From the NCBI RefSeq assembly GCF_003265325.1, contig NZ_QGNX01000001.1, positions 558,001-622,000 of the forward strand: 64,000 nucleotides of DNA, read 5' to 3'. The notes under the pieces are model-generated. The model did not search any database. It saw nothing but the letters and a program-made list of their open reading frames with translations, and had not been told where the DNA came from. The stretch comes from Oceanibium sediminis. Lineage in GTDB: Bacteria; Pseudomonadota; Alphaproteobacteria; Rhodobacterales; Rhodobacteraceae. Made by a program: the position numbers and the translations under genes. Shown one piece after another: positions 37,975 to 46,263 of the stretch (positions are counted from its first letter, which is position 1; every line of letters starts with the position of its first letter).

Positions 37975-39524
37975 GTCCCGTCCCCCCTTAGCCCCAGGCT
38001 GATCCCGTTCACCGCCGCGCTGGCCATGGCCGAACCGCCGCGCCGCCCCGGCAGCGTCAGGAACGGCACGCCGCGCGGGTTGGCGGCCAGCGCGTCCTTG
38101 GATTCCGCCGCCCCGACGAAACCCACCGGAAAGGCGAGGATCGCGGCGGGTTTCGGCGCACCGGCGTCCAGCATTTCCAGCAGGTGGAACAGCGCGGTCG
38201 GCGCGTTGCCGATGGCCACCACCGCGCCGTCCAGCCGGTCGCGCAGCAGCTCCATCGCGGCGGCGGAGCGGGTGGTGCTGAGGGTCTGCGCCAGCGCGGG
38301 CGTGTCGGCGTGGTCGATCGCGGTGATCACTTCCGTCACGTCGGGCAGGGCGCGGCGGATCACGCCGCTGGCGACCATCTGGCAGTCACACAGGACGGGC
38401 GCGCCAGCGGCCAGCGCACGCTGTGCGGCCTGCGCCACGTCCGGGGAAAAGCGCAGCGTTTCGGCGATGTCGACCATGCCGCAGGCGTGGATCACCCGCG
38501 TGGCGACGGGGCGCAGGCTTTCGGGCAACCGGTCCAGCTGCGCCTCCGCCGCGACAGTGGCGAAGCTTTGCGCATAGATCGCCTTCGGGTCTCGGATATA
38601 GGCAGGCGGCAGCGCCGCCGCCAGCGCGTCCTCATGGCCGAGGCCGAGGATCCACGCCTCCTCCGCACAGGCGATGGCGCGGTCCTCGGCGCTCAGATCG
38701 ACGGGCGGCTCGAACAGCGCGCCAAGCCCGCCGGAGGCATCCAGCCGGGCGAAGGCTTCGGCATTCACGCGGGTCTGCGCGGCATCCAGGATTTCTTCGT
38801 GCTGCACCCGCGCCCGCACCGCGTCCTGCAACAGCGAGGGGTAGACCTCTGCCAGCACGATGGGCGTTTGCCGCACGCTGAAGCCCCCGTCGAGCGGCCA
38901 GACCGAGATATCGCCCGACAGGCGCGCATCCTCCCGCAGGGCCTTGATCGCGGGCAGGCCCAGCAGCACCTGGCTGCCGACGGCCCCCGCATAGGCGAGC
39001 TGCCAGACGGTTTTCGCCCCCTTGGCACGGGCATCCGCCAAGCGACGCTCGGGCGGGTGATCGCTGCCGTGGCGGTCGGACTTGCGCTCCGGCACCGTTT
39101 CATGCGGCGCGCTCGCCGGGCGGCCCCAGGCCGGGCCAAGCCCGTCGTAGGCGGCGTTGATTTCCTCGGCCACATGATAGCGGCGGTTGGCGTTGTCGGG
39201 CTGATCGTCGATCCGCGCGGCGATCCAGTCCCACAGGGCAAGGGCAGACGGCGCGCCGGTCAGGCGCGCGGCCACCCCGGCGGGATAGCCGAAGGCGAAG
39301 TCGAACCCCACCAGCACCCGGCGGCCCGCGTCGCGTTCCGCGACCAGCAGGTCGCCAAGGCGTGCCAGCGCCTCGGCCCTTGTCCGCAGGTAGACAGGCT
39401 GTTCGACCACCCCGTCCCGCGCCACCGTCCACCAGATCGCGTCGGCACTGGGCCGCCGCGGGCTGGGATTGGCACGCGCGGACCAGTCAACGACGATATG
39501 GGTGTCGAAAAGCCGGGTGCTCAC
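37971..39524 (-). CDS. cobH: Fusion of DUF429-like (RNase H-fold) domain with precorrin-8X methylmutase CobH
   Basis: 517 residues, more than twice the usual CobH length of about 210. Residues about 305-517 are complete CobH: AYIRDPKAIYAQSF, the catalytic-His block VIHACGMVDIAETLRFSPD (His346), GAPVLCDCQMVASGVIRRA, VVAIGNAPTALFHLLEML and FPVGFVGAAESKDAL. Residues 1-295 form a separate domain starting HIVVDWSARANPSPRRP with VLVGFDFAFGYPAGVAARL, resembling DUF429-type predicted nucleases. CobH moves the C11 methyl to C12. The role of the extra domain is unknown. It overlaps cbiX and cobL by 4 nt each. Confidence 0.9.
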   Translation of the reverse strand: MSTRLFDTHIVVDWSARANPSPRRPSADAIWWTVARDGVVEQPVYLRTRAEALARLGDLLVAERDAGRRVLVGFDFAFGYPAGVAARLTGAPSALALWDWIAARIDDQPDNANRRYHVAEEINAAYDGLGPAWGRPASAPHETVPERKSDRHGSDHPPERRLADARAKGAKTVWQLAYAGAVGSQVLLGLPAIKALREDARLSGDISVWPLDGGFSVRQTPIVLAEVYPSLLQDAVRARVQHEEILDAAQTRVNAEAFARLDASGGLGALFEPPVDLSAEDRAIACAEEAWILGLGHEDALAAALPPAYIRDPKAIYAQSFATVAAEAQLDRLPESLRPVATRVIHACGMVDIAETLRFSPDVAQAAQRALAAGAPVLCDCQMVASGVIRRALPDVTEVITAIDHADTPALAQTLSTTRSAAAMELLRDRLDGAVVAIGNAPTALFHLLEMLDAGAPKPAAILAFPVGFVGAAESKDALAANPRGVPFLTLPGRRGGSAMASAAVNGISLGLRGDGT

Positions 39525-40648
39525 CCCTCGTCCTTCAGGTGCTTGCGCACGCTTTCCGGCCCCAGCGGGTGGTCCGCATGGGGGTAGGGCGCGTGATGAT
39601 GGTCATGATCGTGCCCGTGGTCATGCCCGTGATCATGACTGTGGCCATCGCCGTGATGGTGGTGGTGATGATGGTGGTGATGATGGTGATCCCGCGTCAG
39701 CCGGCAGGCCCCGGTGCAGAACGTATCGCACAGCGCGCAATCCTCCACGTTGGAGCCCGGCGCGCTGGCGCCCTGGCCTTCCACGTGATGGTGATGGCTT
39801 TCCTGCGGGCTGCCGACCTCGTCCTCGAAGCCCAGCACCTGCGCGCGGTACTTGCACATCGCGCAGTTCATGGCGTTCTGGCCCTCGACGATCTCGGTCA
39901 CGCGCTCGGCGAAGGTTTGCAGCACCAGCGGGTGATCGTTCAGGTAGCCCGCCTTGACGAACTCGATCTCGGGATGCGCCTCGGCCACCATGTCGGTGAA
40001 GCCGTAGATCCGGTCGATCAGGATGCCGGTGAACAGGAAGTAGGGGAAGACGACGACGCGCTTGTAGCCCAGCTTCGCCACGTGCTCGAGGCACGGCTCC
40101 ACCAGCGGGAAGGTGACGCCGGAATAGCCGACCTCGGCCCAGCCGAAGCCCATGCCTTCCCACAACATCCGCGCGATTTTCGAGACGTTGGAGTTCGCGT
40201 CCGGGTCAGACGCGCCCCGCCCGATGACGACAAGGCAGGTTTCGTGCCGCGCCACGGGGCCGCTTTCGGCGTCGGCTTTCGCCAGCGCTTCCTCCACCCG
40301 CTCGGCGGCGGCGCGGATCATCTTGGGGTCGACGCCCAGCTCGCGGCCGTACTGGACCTCAACGCCATGCTCGGCGGCGTAGGTGTTCAGCACGGTCGGA
40401 ATGTCGTTCTTGGCGTGCATCGCGGCGAACAGCATGCCCGGCACGGCAAGGATACGCTCGCACCCCTGTTCGCGCAGGTTGTCGAGGCCGACGCGGATCA
40501 CCGGGTTGGCGAATTCCAGGTAGCCGTAGTCCACCGCCCAGTCGTCGGGCAGGTAGGCGGGCAGCTTCTGTGCCAGAACTGCGAATTCGTCCACCGCCGC
40601 CTGGCTGCGTGAGCCGTGGCCGCAGATCATCACGCCAGTGCGGGTCAT
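39521..40648 (-). CDS. cbiX: Sirohydrochlorin cobaltochelatase CbiX (long form, His-rich tail)
   Basis: 375 residues. The N-terminal part has the CbiX/SirB start VMICGHGSRSQAAVDEFA (His11) and a second half-domain LVVIGRGASDPDANSNVSKIARM. MNCAMC at 260-265 matches the MxCxxC iron-sulfur motif described for long CbiX, with a further Cys cluster DCALCDTFCTGAC (303-315). A run of 12 His at 321-332 and an HDHGHDHGHDHDH stretch to 352 follow. CbiX inserts cobalt early, which contrasts with CobN in the same region. It overlaps the upstream small gene by ATGA. Confidence 0.93.
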   Translation of the reverse strand: MTRTGVMICGHGSRSQAAVDEFAVLAQKLPAYLPDDWAVDYGYLEFANPVIRVGLDNLREQGCERILAVPGMLFAAMHAKNDIPTVLNTYAAEHGVEVQYGRELGVDPKMIRAAAERVEEALAKADAESGPVARHETCLVVIGRGASDPDANSNVSKIARMLWEGMGFGWAEVGYSGVTFPLVEPCLEHVAKLGYKRVVVFPYFLFTGILIDRIYGFTDMVAEAHPEIEFVKAGYLNDHPLVLQTFAERVTEIVEGQNAMNCAMCKYRAQVLGFEDEVGSPQESHHHHVEGQGASAPGSNVEDCALCDTFCTGACRLTRDHHHHHHHHHHHHGDGHSHDHGHDHGHDHDHHHAPYPHADHPLGPESVRKHLKDEG

Positions 40649-40881
40649 GCGTGCACCTCTTCGGTGTCGGAGTCCTGCTCGGCCTCGGCGCTGTCATCAC
40701 TGGCGGCGGCCTTCGCCTTGCGGCCCTTCAGCACGGCCCACAGGCCAAGCCCCGCGGCGACGCCGATGGCGCCAAGGGCGATCCAGTGGTCATGACCGGC
40801 CACGTCCGCGACATGTCCGGGGTGCGCCAGGGCCGCGCCCGGCAGCATCAGGCCAGTGAAAATCGTCAGGTGTCTGTACAT
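40645..40881 (-). CDS. Small His-containing secreted/membrane protein heading the cob operon
   Basis: 78 residues: signal-like MYRHLTIFTGLMLPGAALAH, a His patch HPGHVADVAGHDHW (20-33), one membrane helix (about 34-51), then a charged tail rich in Asp and Glu. The ATG follows GCGGAGGATGCG, a strong ribosome site; the open frame before it is not protein-like. It overlaps cbiX and starts the cob operon, so a cobalt-sensing or uptake role is plausible. It may belong to a Rhodobacterales DUF family near cbiX (possibly DUF6732), recalled only. Confidence 0.75.
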   Translation of the reverse strand: MYRHLTIFTGLMLPGAALAHPGHVADVAGHDHWIALGAIGVAAGLGLWAVLKGRKAKAAASDDSAEAEQDSDTEEVHA

Positions 40882-41270
40882 CGCATCCTCCGCAGCCAGA
40901 ACGCCACAACGGCCGTGCGGAAGCGGGCCGCGAACGGACCCGGTACAACGATGATCCCCGAAGGCCCCCTGTTTGGGTCGACCACGGCAGATCTTCCGCT
41001 CAGCCAATGATGGCATCGTCGCCGATGGGGTACCAGCCCCGCCCCGATGCGGCAATGGCGAATTGGCCGGGGTGACGCCGGGAGGGTGCGGAGCCGCGCA
41101 TCGCTGGCGCGCGTGATGGCGATCCTGCGTTAGGTAGGGGCGCTTTATGCCTGCTTCCCCGAGAAACATCCCCGACCCGCCCAGCCCCACCCAATCGCCA
41201 GCGCGGGGGGGGGCGCGCCGGCGATGCGCGGCGGGGCTGACGCCCCTTGATTCCGCGCGGGCGGTGCCTT
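40882..41270. other. Leader/promoter region of the cob operon, no gene
   Basis: 389 nt between the small His-rich gene and mutY. No convincing gene on either strand. It must hold the promoter of the seven-gene cob operon. The segment 40963-40980 resembles part of the cbtB riboswitch (17 of 18 bases), and GAAGATCTGCC on the minus strand near 40987 loosely recalls a B12 box, but the rest of a cobalamin riboswitch is missing. A G8 run occurs near 41205. Confidence 0.4.
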
Positions 41271-42317
41271 CTAAAGCGCCGCCAAACCCGCGTTCAGCGC
41301 CTTGCGGAACACCGTCGGCAGGCTTTTCGGCGACAGCGCGCTGCGGGGCACCCAGTGGCATCCCTCCGGCGGCTTGCCGCTGCACCCGGTGGCGATCTGC
41401 ACGTACAGGCGCAGGTGGAAATGGGTGAACGTGTGGCGCACCTCGGCAGCATCGCGCCAGTCCCCCGGCAGCGGCGGCGCGGGCACCGGCGCGCCCTCGG
41501 CCCAGGCGGGGCCGGGCAGGCCCAGCATGCCGCCCAGCAGCCCCTTGTCCGGGCGCGTTTCCAGCAACACCTCGCCTTCGGGCGAGACCGCGAGATACGC
41601 AATCCCGTAGCGCACCGGTTTCGCCACCTTCTGCGCCTTCACCGGCAGATCGGGCGCAGACCCGGCCCGGCGGCCCTTGCACCGCTCCATCAGCGGGCAG
41701 ATCCCGCAGGCGGGGTTGCGCGGGGTGCAGACGGTCGCACCCAGGTCCATCACCGCCTGCGCGTAATCGCCGGGGCGCGTGGCGGGCGTCATCCCGGCGG
41801 CCCTGGCCTTCATCTCGGGCTTCACGCCCGGAAGCGGATCGCGCAGGTCATGGTATCGGGCCATCACCCGCTCGACGTTGCCGTCGACCACCACGGCACG
41901 CTGATCAAAGGCGATCGCGGCGACGGCGGCGGCGGTATAGGGGCCAATGCCGGGCAGTGCGGCCAGCCCCTCCTCGGTACCTGGGAAACGCCCGTCGTGA
42001 TCGGCATCCACGACGCGGGCGCATTTCAGCAGGTTGCGCGCCCGCGCGTAATAGCCAAGGCCCGCCCAGGCGGCCATGACATCCGCGTCCCTTGCCGCCG
42101 CCAGGTCGCCCACCTTCGGCCAACTTGCGGTAAAGGCGGCGAAATACGGGCGCACGGCGGCCACCGTGGTCTGCTGAAGCATCACCTCGGACAGCCAGAT
42201 GTGATAGGGATCGGGGCGCTGGCCGGCCTTCGAACGATGCGGCGGCACGCGCCAGGGCAGGTCCCGCGCGTGGTCGTCGTACCAGGACAGTAGCAATTCG
42301 CTGGGGGTCTGGGGCAT
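41271..42317 (-). CDS. mutY: A/G-specific adenine glycosylase
   Basis: 348 residues from MPQTPSELLL. It removes adenine mispaired with 8-oxoguanine. Blocks: WLSEVMLQQTTVAAVRPYF with the catalytic Glu, the helix-hairpin-helix LPGIGPYTAAAVAAIAF, VVDGNVERVMAR with the catalytic Asp, and the 4Fe-4S cluster Cys in CTPRNPACGICPLMERC. A C-terminal NUDIX-like 8-oxoG recognition domain is present. A TTG three codons upstream is an alternative start. Divergent from dciA. Confidence 0.96.
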   Translation of the reverse strand: MPQTPSELLLSWYDDHARDLPWRVPPHRSKAGQRPDPYHIWLSEVMLQQTTVAAVRPYFAAFTASWPKVGDLAAARDADVMAAWAGLGYYARARNLLKCARVVDADHDGRFPGTEEGLAALPGIGPYTAAAVAAIAFDQRAVVVDGNVERVMARYHDLRDPLPGVKPEMKARAAGMTPATRPGDYAQAVMDLGATVCTPRNPACGICPLMERCKGRRAGSAPDLPVKAQKVAKPVRYGIAYLAVSPEGEVLLETRPDKGLLGGMLGLPGPAWAEGAPVPAPPLPGDWRDAAEVRHTFTHFHLRLYVQIATGCSGKPPEGCHWVPRSALSPKSLPTVFRKALNAGLAAL

Positions 42318-42412
42318 CTCACACAAGTGTTATCATTAAGTGAAGGGCACCGGGGCTGGCGGGCCGGGGCCCACCGCTCTAGAGTGGCGACATCCTTCGG
42401 GAACAGTGTGGG

Positions 42413-42967
42413 ATGATGGCCAAAAAACAAGGCGCTGACCAGTCGAAAAGCCAGATCCGCCGGGTGAATCGCTTCACCCAGGCAGGTGCGCTCGTCGGTA
42501 CCCGCGTGAAGGGGGCGACGGCCAAGCGGGGTTTCGCCGAAACCCGGCTGCTGACCCACTGGTCCGAGATCTGCGGCCCCGAGCTAGCCGCCGTGGCCCG
42601 CCCGGTCAAGATGTCCTACACCCGCGCAGCGATGGGCGCGACGCTGACCATCGCCTGCGAGGGCGCCCGCGCCCCCGAGGTGCAGATGCAGGCCGAAACC
42701 ATCCGCGCCCGCGTCAACGCCTGCTACGGCTACAACGCGGTGACCCGCGTGCGCCTGGCGCAGGAGGACAGCGAGGGCTTCGCCGAAGGGCAACGTATCT
42801 TCCAGGGCAAGGCGACCGCCCCCGCCGCGCCGCCACCCGATCCCGCCCTGCAACAGAAGGCCGCCGAAACGGCCGCCGTCGTGGAAAACGCCGACCTGCG
42901 CCTCGCGCTGGAGGCGCTGGGGCGGAACATACTCACCAAACGCTCCCGCCAGCGGGGCCAATCTTGA
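42413..42967 (+). CDS. DUF721 / DciA-family protein
   Basis: 184 residues. DUF721 core: GFAETRLLTHWSEICGPELAAVARPVKM (about 43-70) followed by the ATLTIACEGARAPEVQMQ strand-helix. DciA-type proteins help load the replicative helicase DnaB in bacteria that lack DnaC; that role is inferred from the family. The C-terminal part is Ala/Pro-rich. It ends just before dsbA on the same strand. Confidence 0.85.
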   Translation: MMAKKQGADQSKSQIRRVNRFTQAGALVGTRVKGATAKRGFAETRLLTHWSEICGPELAAVARPVKMSYTRAAMGATLTIACEGARAPEVQMQAETIRARVNACYGYNAVTRVRLAQEDSEGFAEGQRIFQGKATAPAAPPPDPALQQKAAETAAVVENADLRLALEALGRNILTKRSRQRGQS

Positions 42968-42984
42968 TGCTTACAGGAGAGAGA

Positions 42985-43614
42985 ATGAAACCCAACGCCC
43001 TTACCCGCCGCCAGGCGCTCGCCGCCGGTGCGACCGCCGCAGGAAGCCTGCTGCTGCCCGCGCCGCTGTTCGCCCAGGACGCCCCGCGCGCGGTGGAGAC
43101 GATGATCCTCGGGGCCGAGGATGCGCCGGTCAGCGTGGTGGAATACGCCTCTCTCACCTGCCCGCATTGCGCCAACTTCCACACGAATGTCTTCGGCAAG
43201 CTGAAGGCGAACTACATCGAGACCGGCAAGATCCGCTTCGAGATGCGCGACGTCTACTTCGACCGCTACGGCCTGTGGGGCGCCATGGTCGCCCGCTGCG
43301 GCGGGCAGGAGCGGTACTTCGGCATCATCGACCGGCTCTACACCCGCCAGGCGGAATGGTCCCGCCTGTCCGAACCGACCGAGGTGATCGCCGCGCTCTT
43401 CGCCATCGGCCGCCAGGCCGGGTTGACCGACGAGCAGATGGACGCCTGCGTGCAGGACCAGGCCTTCGCCGAGGCGCTGGTCGCCGAGTTCCAGAAGAAT
43501 TCCGAGGCGGACGGCGTCAACTCCACGCCCACGTTCTTCATCAATGGGCGCAAGGAATCCAACATGAGCTACGAGGATTTCGCCGCCAAGATCGACGCCG
43601 AACTCGAAAGCTGA
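42985..43614 (+). CDS. DsbA-like periplasmic thiol-disulfide oxidoreductase
   Basis: 209 residues from MKPNALTRRQALAAGATAAG; twin Arg followed by a hydrophobic stretch ending PLFAQ suggests a Tat-type signal. The thioredoxin-fold active site CPHC occurs at about residue 52, with the cis-Pro loop SEADGVNSTPTFFINGRKE. It probably oxidises exported proteins (DsbA) and resembles the alphaproteobacterial DsbA/Com1 group. AGGAGAGAGA precedes the ATG. Confidence 0.9.
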   Translation: MKPNALTRRQALAAGATAAGSLLLPAPLFAQDAPRAVETMILGAEDAPVSVVEYASLTCPHCANFHTNVFGKLKANYIETGKIRFEMRDVYFDRYGLWGAMVARCGGQERYFGIIDRLYTRQAEWSRLSEPTEVIAALFAIGRQAGLTDEQMDACVQDQAFAEALVAEFQKNSEADGVNSTPTFFINGRKESNMSYEDFAAKIDAELES

Positions 43615-43622
43615 CCGGGTAA

Positions 43623-43740
43623 GGTGCGCAGGAAATGCGCACCCTACGCCACTACACTGGACCATCGTGGCGCGCATAGGCTTGCGCGCCACCTCAGCCG
43701 CGGATCACACGCCCCGTAGGGTGCGCATCTACTGCGCACC
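43623..43740. repeat. Inverted pair of GTAGGGTGCGCA repeats with a central palindrome
   Basis: Two copies of a 25-bp unit (GTAGGGTGCGCAT, 3-4 variable bases, CTGCGCACC) lie in opposite orientation at 43623-43647 and 43716-43740. Between them is a perfect 10-bp stem, GTGGCGCGCA-TAGGCT-TGCGCGCCAC (43667-43692). A third unit is at 60548. The right copy forms the last codons and stop of lpxK. The layout resembles a BIME: paired REP sequences between convergent genes. Confidence 0.75.
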
Positions 43741-44718
43741 AACCACCCGCGCCAGGGCGGCGTCCAGCGGGGCCCAATCCTCCAGTTCCAACCGTACCGG
43801 CAGGGTCAGCACCTGCGGGCGGATGTGCGCGGGCAGGCGCACGGCGTCCTTTTCGGTGGTGACCAGCTGCGCCCCGGCGGCCTGCGCCTCGGCCAGCAGG
43901 CGGCGCAGCATCGGCTCGGGGTATTGCGCGTGATCGGAAAAGCTGCGGGTGGCCACCACGTCGGCCCCCACGGCGCGCAGGCTCTCGAAGAATTTCGCGG
44001 GCCGCCCGATCCCCGCGAAGGCGAGGCAGCGCAGGTCCTGCCACGGCATCCCGGTCTGCAAGGGTTTCAGCGCGCCCTGAAGAACGGGTCGCGCCGCGAT
44101 CTGCGGGTGCTGCTCCAGGAAGCGCGCGCGCCTAGCAGGCGTGCCGAGGATCAGCACGAAATCAGCGCGCCTCAAACCTGGCTCCACCGGTTCGCGCAGG
44201 GGGCCGGCGGGGATGATCCGGCCGTTGCCGAAGCCAGCGGCGGCGTCGATCACAACGATGCTCAGGTCCTTGGCCAGCGCGGGGTTCTGGAACCCGTCGT
44301 CCATCACGATCGCCCGCGCCCCGGCCTTTGCGGCGGCGCGCGCGCCCGCCGCCCGGTCGCGCGCGACCCAGACCGGGCCGAAGCCGCTCAGCAAGATCGG
44401 CTCGTCCCCGACCTGCCCCGCGGTATGGCGCGCGGGATCCACCGCCACCGGCCCTTCCAGCGTGCCGCCATAGCCGCGCGACAGCGCCACCGCGCCGTCG
44501 ATCCGCTGCAACAGGGCGCTGACCACCGGCGTCTTGCCGCTGCCCCCCGCCGTCAGGTTGCCGACGCAGATCACCGGCGGGCCGGGCCGCTCACCGGGGC
44601 CGGAGGCGATGCGCCGCGCCGTCCGCCACCGCCAGAGCGCGGAAAGCGGCGTCAGCAGCCGCGCCGCCAGCCCCGGCGCATCCGGCGGATTGGCCCAGAA
44701 GTCCGGCGCGCGCCTCAT
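43729..44718 (-). CDS. lpxK: Tetraacyldisaccharide 4'-kinase
   Basis: 329 residues from MRRAPDFWANPPDAPGLAARLL. Phosphorylates the lipid A precursor at 4'. The P-loop VGNLTAGGSGKTPVV (about 51-65), ALSRGYGG, and DDGFQNPALAKDLSIVVIDA are diagnostic. Its ATG overlaps the kdtA stop. The C-terminal GAQ and stop codon lie inside a repeat element, so the original end may have been replaced. Confidence 0.95.
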   Translation of the reverse strand: MRRAPDFWANPPDAPGLAARLLTPLSALWRWRTARRIASGPGERPGPPVICVGNLTAGGSGKTPVVSALLQRIDGAVALSRGYGGTLEGPVAVDPARHTAGQVGDEPILLSGFGPVWVARDRAAGARAAAKAGARAIVMDDGFQNPALAKDLSIVVIDAAAGFGNGRIIPAGPLREPVEPGLRRADFVLILGTPARRARFLEQHPQIAARPVLQGALKPLQTGMPWQDLRCLAFAGIGRPAKFFESLRAVGADVVATRSFSDHAQYPEPMLRRLLAEAQAAGAQLVTTEKDAVRLPAHIRPQVLTLPVRLELEDWAPLDAALARVVGAQ

Positions 44719-46001
44719 GCGGCGGGGTCGGGCAGGTGGCGACGGATCACGTCCTCCACCCGCTGCACGACATTCGCCCCCTCGGAGGAGACCGCCCAGG
44801 CCGCCGTCGCACGCGCCGCCGCGCGATCCGGGGGCAGCGTGGCGACAAGCTGCCGCCCGAGATCCTCGGCATCGTCCACGATCTGCGCCGCGTCCCCCTC
44901 GCGGAAGCGCGCGTAGGCGGTTTCGAAATTGTCCACATGAGGCCCGGTCAGGATGGCGCTGCCCAGCAGCGCCGGCTCGAACGGGTTGTGCCCGCCGATC
45001 GGCACCAGCGAGCCGCCGACGAAGCTGACGGCGGCGATGCGGTACCACAGCCCCATCTCGCCCAGGGTGTCGGCGATGTAGATATCCGTGTTGCGGTCCG
45101 GCAACTCCCCGGCGGAGCGCAGGGACACTTTCCAGCCCTCGTTGCGCAGCATCTGGGCGATCTGCGGGCCCCGTTCCGGGTGACGCGGGGCGATGATCGC
45201 CAGCAGGGCCTGGAACCGCCGCCGCGCGGTGCTGTGGGCGTGGCTGACCATCGCCTCCTCGCCCGGGTGGGTGGAGGCGGCCAGCCAGACCGTCCGCCCG
45301 CCAATCGCGCTGCGCACCTTGGCCAGGGCGGACTTGTCGTAGGGCAAGGCCTCGGCGGTGTCCTTCAGGCTGCCGGTGACTTCCAGCTTCGCGGGGTCCG
45401 CGCCCAGGCGGGACAGGCGCTGAAACACCTCCTCGTCCTGCGCCAGGATCCGCTCGAACCGCCCCAGAAGCGACGCCGCGTAGCCGCCAAGCCACCGCAT
45501 CCGCCGCGCCGAGCGGGCCGACACCCGCGCGTTGACCAGCAGCATCGGGCAGCCGCGCGCGTGGGTGCGCGTGAGCATGACAGGCCAGAGCTCGCTTTCG
45601 GTCCAGACGGCGAGGTCCGGCCGCCAATGCGCCAGGAACGCCGAGACGGCAGAGGGCAGATCGACCGGGGCGAACTGGTGCATCGCCCGGTCCGGCAGGC
45701 GTTTGGCCATCAGTTCAGCCGAGGTGCGGGTGCCCGTCGTCAGCAGCACATGTACGTCGGGCATCTGCGCCAGCAGTTTGCGGATCAGCCCCAGCAGCGA
45801 CACGGATTCCCCAACGGACGCGGCATGAAACCAGATCAGCCGCCCCGCGGGGCGGGGCAGGGACGCCACGCCGAAGCGTTCGCCGCGGCGGGCGGGATCC
45901 TCCTTGCCGGCGACGGCGCGCCTGGTCAGCGTCCGCCGAACGACGGGCCCCGCGAGGTGCGAGGCGGCCAGGTAGATACCAAGCGCCAGTGACCTGCCCA
46001 T
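44715..46001 (-). CDS. kdtA: 3-deoxy-D-manno-octulosonic-acid transferase
   Basis: 428 residues (waaA). Adds Kdo to lipid A. A hydrophobic N-terminus, LIWFHAASVGESVSLLGLI with the catalytic Glu, LLTTGTRTSAELMA, PVDLPSAVSAFLAHWRPD, and SFVGGSLVPIGGHNPFEPAL are visible. The frame continues upstream into the DUF4170 gene, but the ATG at 46001 begins the recognisable protein. Operon order DUF4170-kdtA-lpxK. Confidence 0.94.
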   Translation of the reverse strand: MGRSLALGIYLAASHLAGPVVRRTLTRRAVAGKEDPARRGERFGVASLPRPAGRLIWFHAASVGESVSLLGLIRKLLAQMPDVHVLLTTGTRTSAELMAKRLPDRAMHQFAPVDLPSAVSAFLAHWRPDLAVWTESELWPVMLTRTHARGCPMLLVNARVSARSARRMRWLGGYAASLLGRFERILAQDEEVFQRLSRLGADPAKLEVTGSLKDTAEALPYDKSALAKVRSAIGGRTVWLAASTHPGEEAMVSHAHSTARRRFQALLAIIAPRHPERGPQIAQMLRNEGWKVSLRSAGELPDRNTDIYIADTLGEMGLWYRIAAVSFVGGSLVPIGGHNPFEPALLGSAILTGPHVDNFETAYARFREGDAAQIVDDAEDLGRQLVATLPPDRAAARATAAWAVSSEGANVVQRVEDVIRRHLPDPAA

Positions 46002-46020
46002 GGCGGCACCCCCGCGCCGC

Positions 46021-46263
46021 TCAGTCCAGCTCTTCCGTGGGGCTCGCGGCTGTCTCCTCGTCGCGCAGGCGGTGCAGGTGGGCGATGAAGTAGCGCATGT
46101 GCGCATTGTCCACCGTCGCCTGGGCGCGGCCCTTCCAGGCGTTGTAGGCCGAGGCGTAATCCGGGAAAATACCAACGATATCAATATCTTCGACATTCCG
46201 GAAATGGGTCGAGGTCGGATCCTTCAGCTCTCCGCCAAAGACGAGGTGCAGGCGCTGCGTCAT
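46021..46263 (-). CDS. DUF4170 domain protein
   Basis: 80 residues: LHLVFGGELKDPTSTHFRNVEDIDIVG, FPDYASAYNAWKGRAQATVD and MRYFIAHLHRLRDEE match the small DUF4170 family, which is common next to kdtA in alphaproteobacteria. No catalytic motif is seen. The conserved linkage suggests a lipopolysaccharide-related role, but none is known. Confidence 0.85.
   Translation of the reverse strand: MTQRLHLVFGGELKDPTSTHFRNVEDIDIVGIFPDYASAYNAWKGRAQATVDNAHMRYFIAHLHRLRDEETAASPTEELD

Noticed and set aside
40985-41005. Second cobalamin riboswitch before the seven-gene cob operon
   Set aside because: Only a loose B12-box match (about 10 of 16); the CCCCGCGACTG and GGGAAGGC-type blocks are absent, so it is not annotated as a riboswitch.
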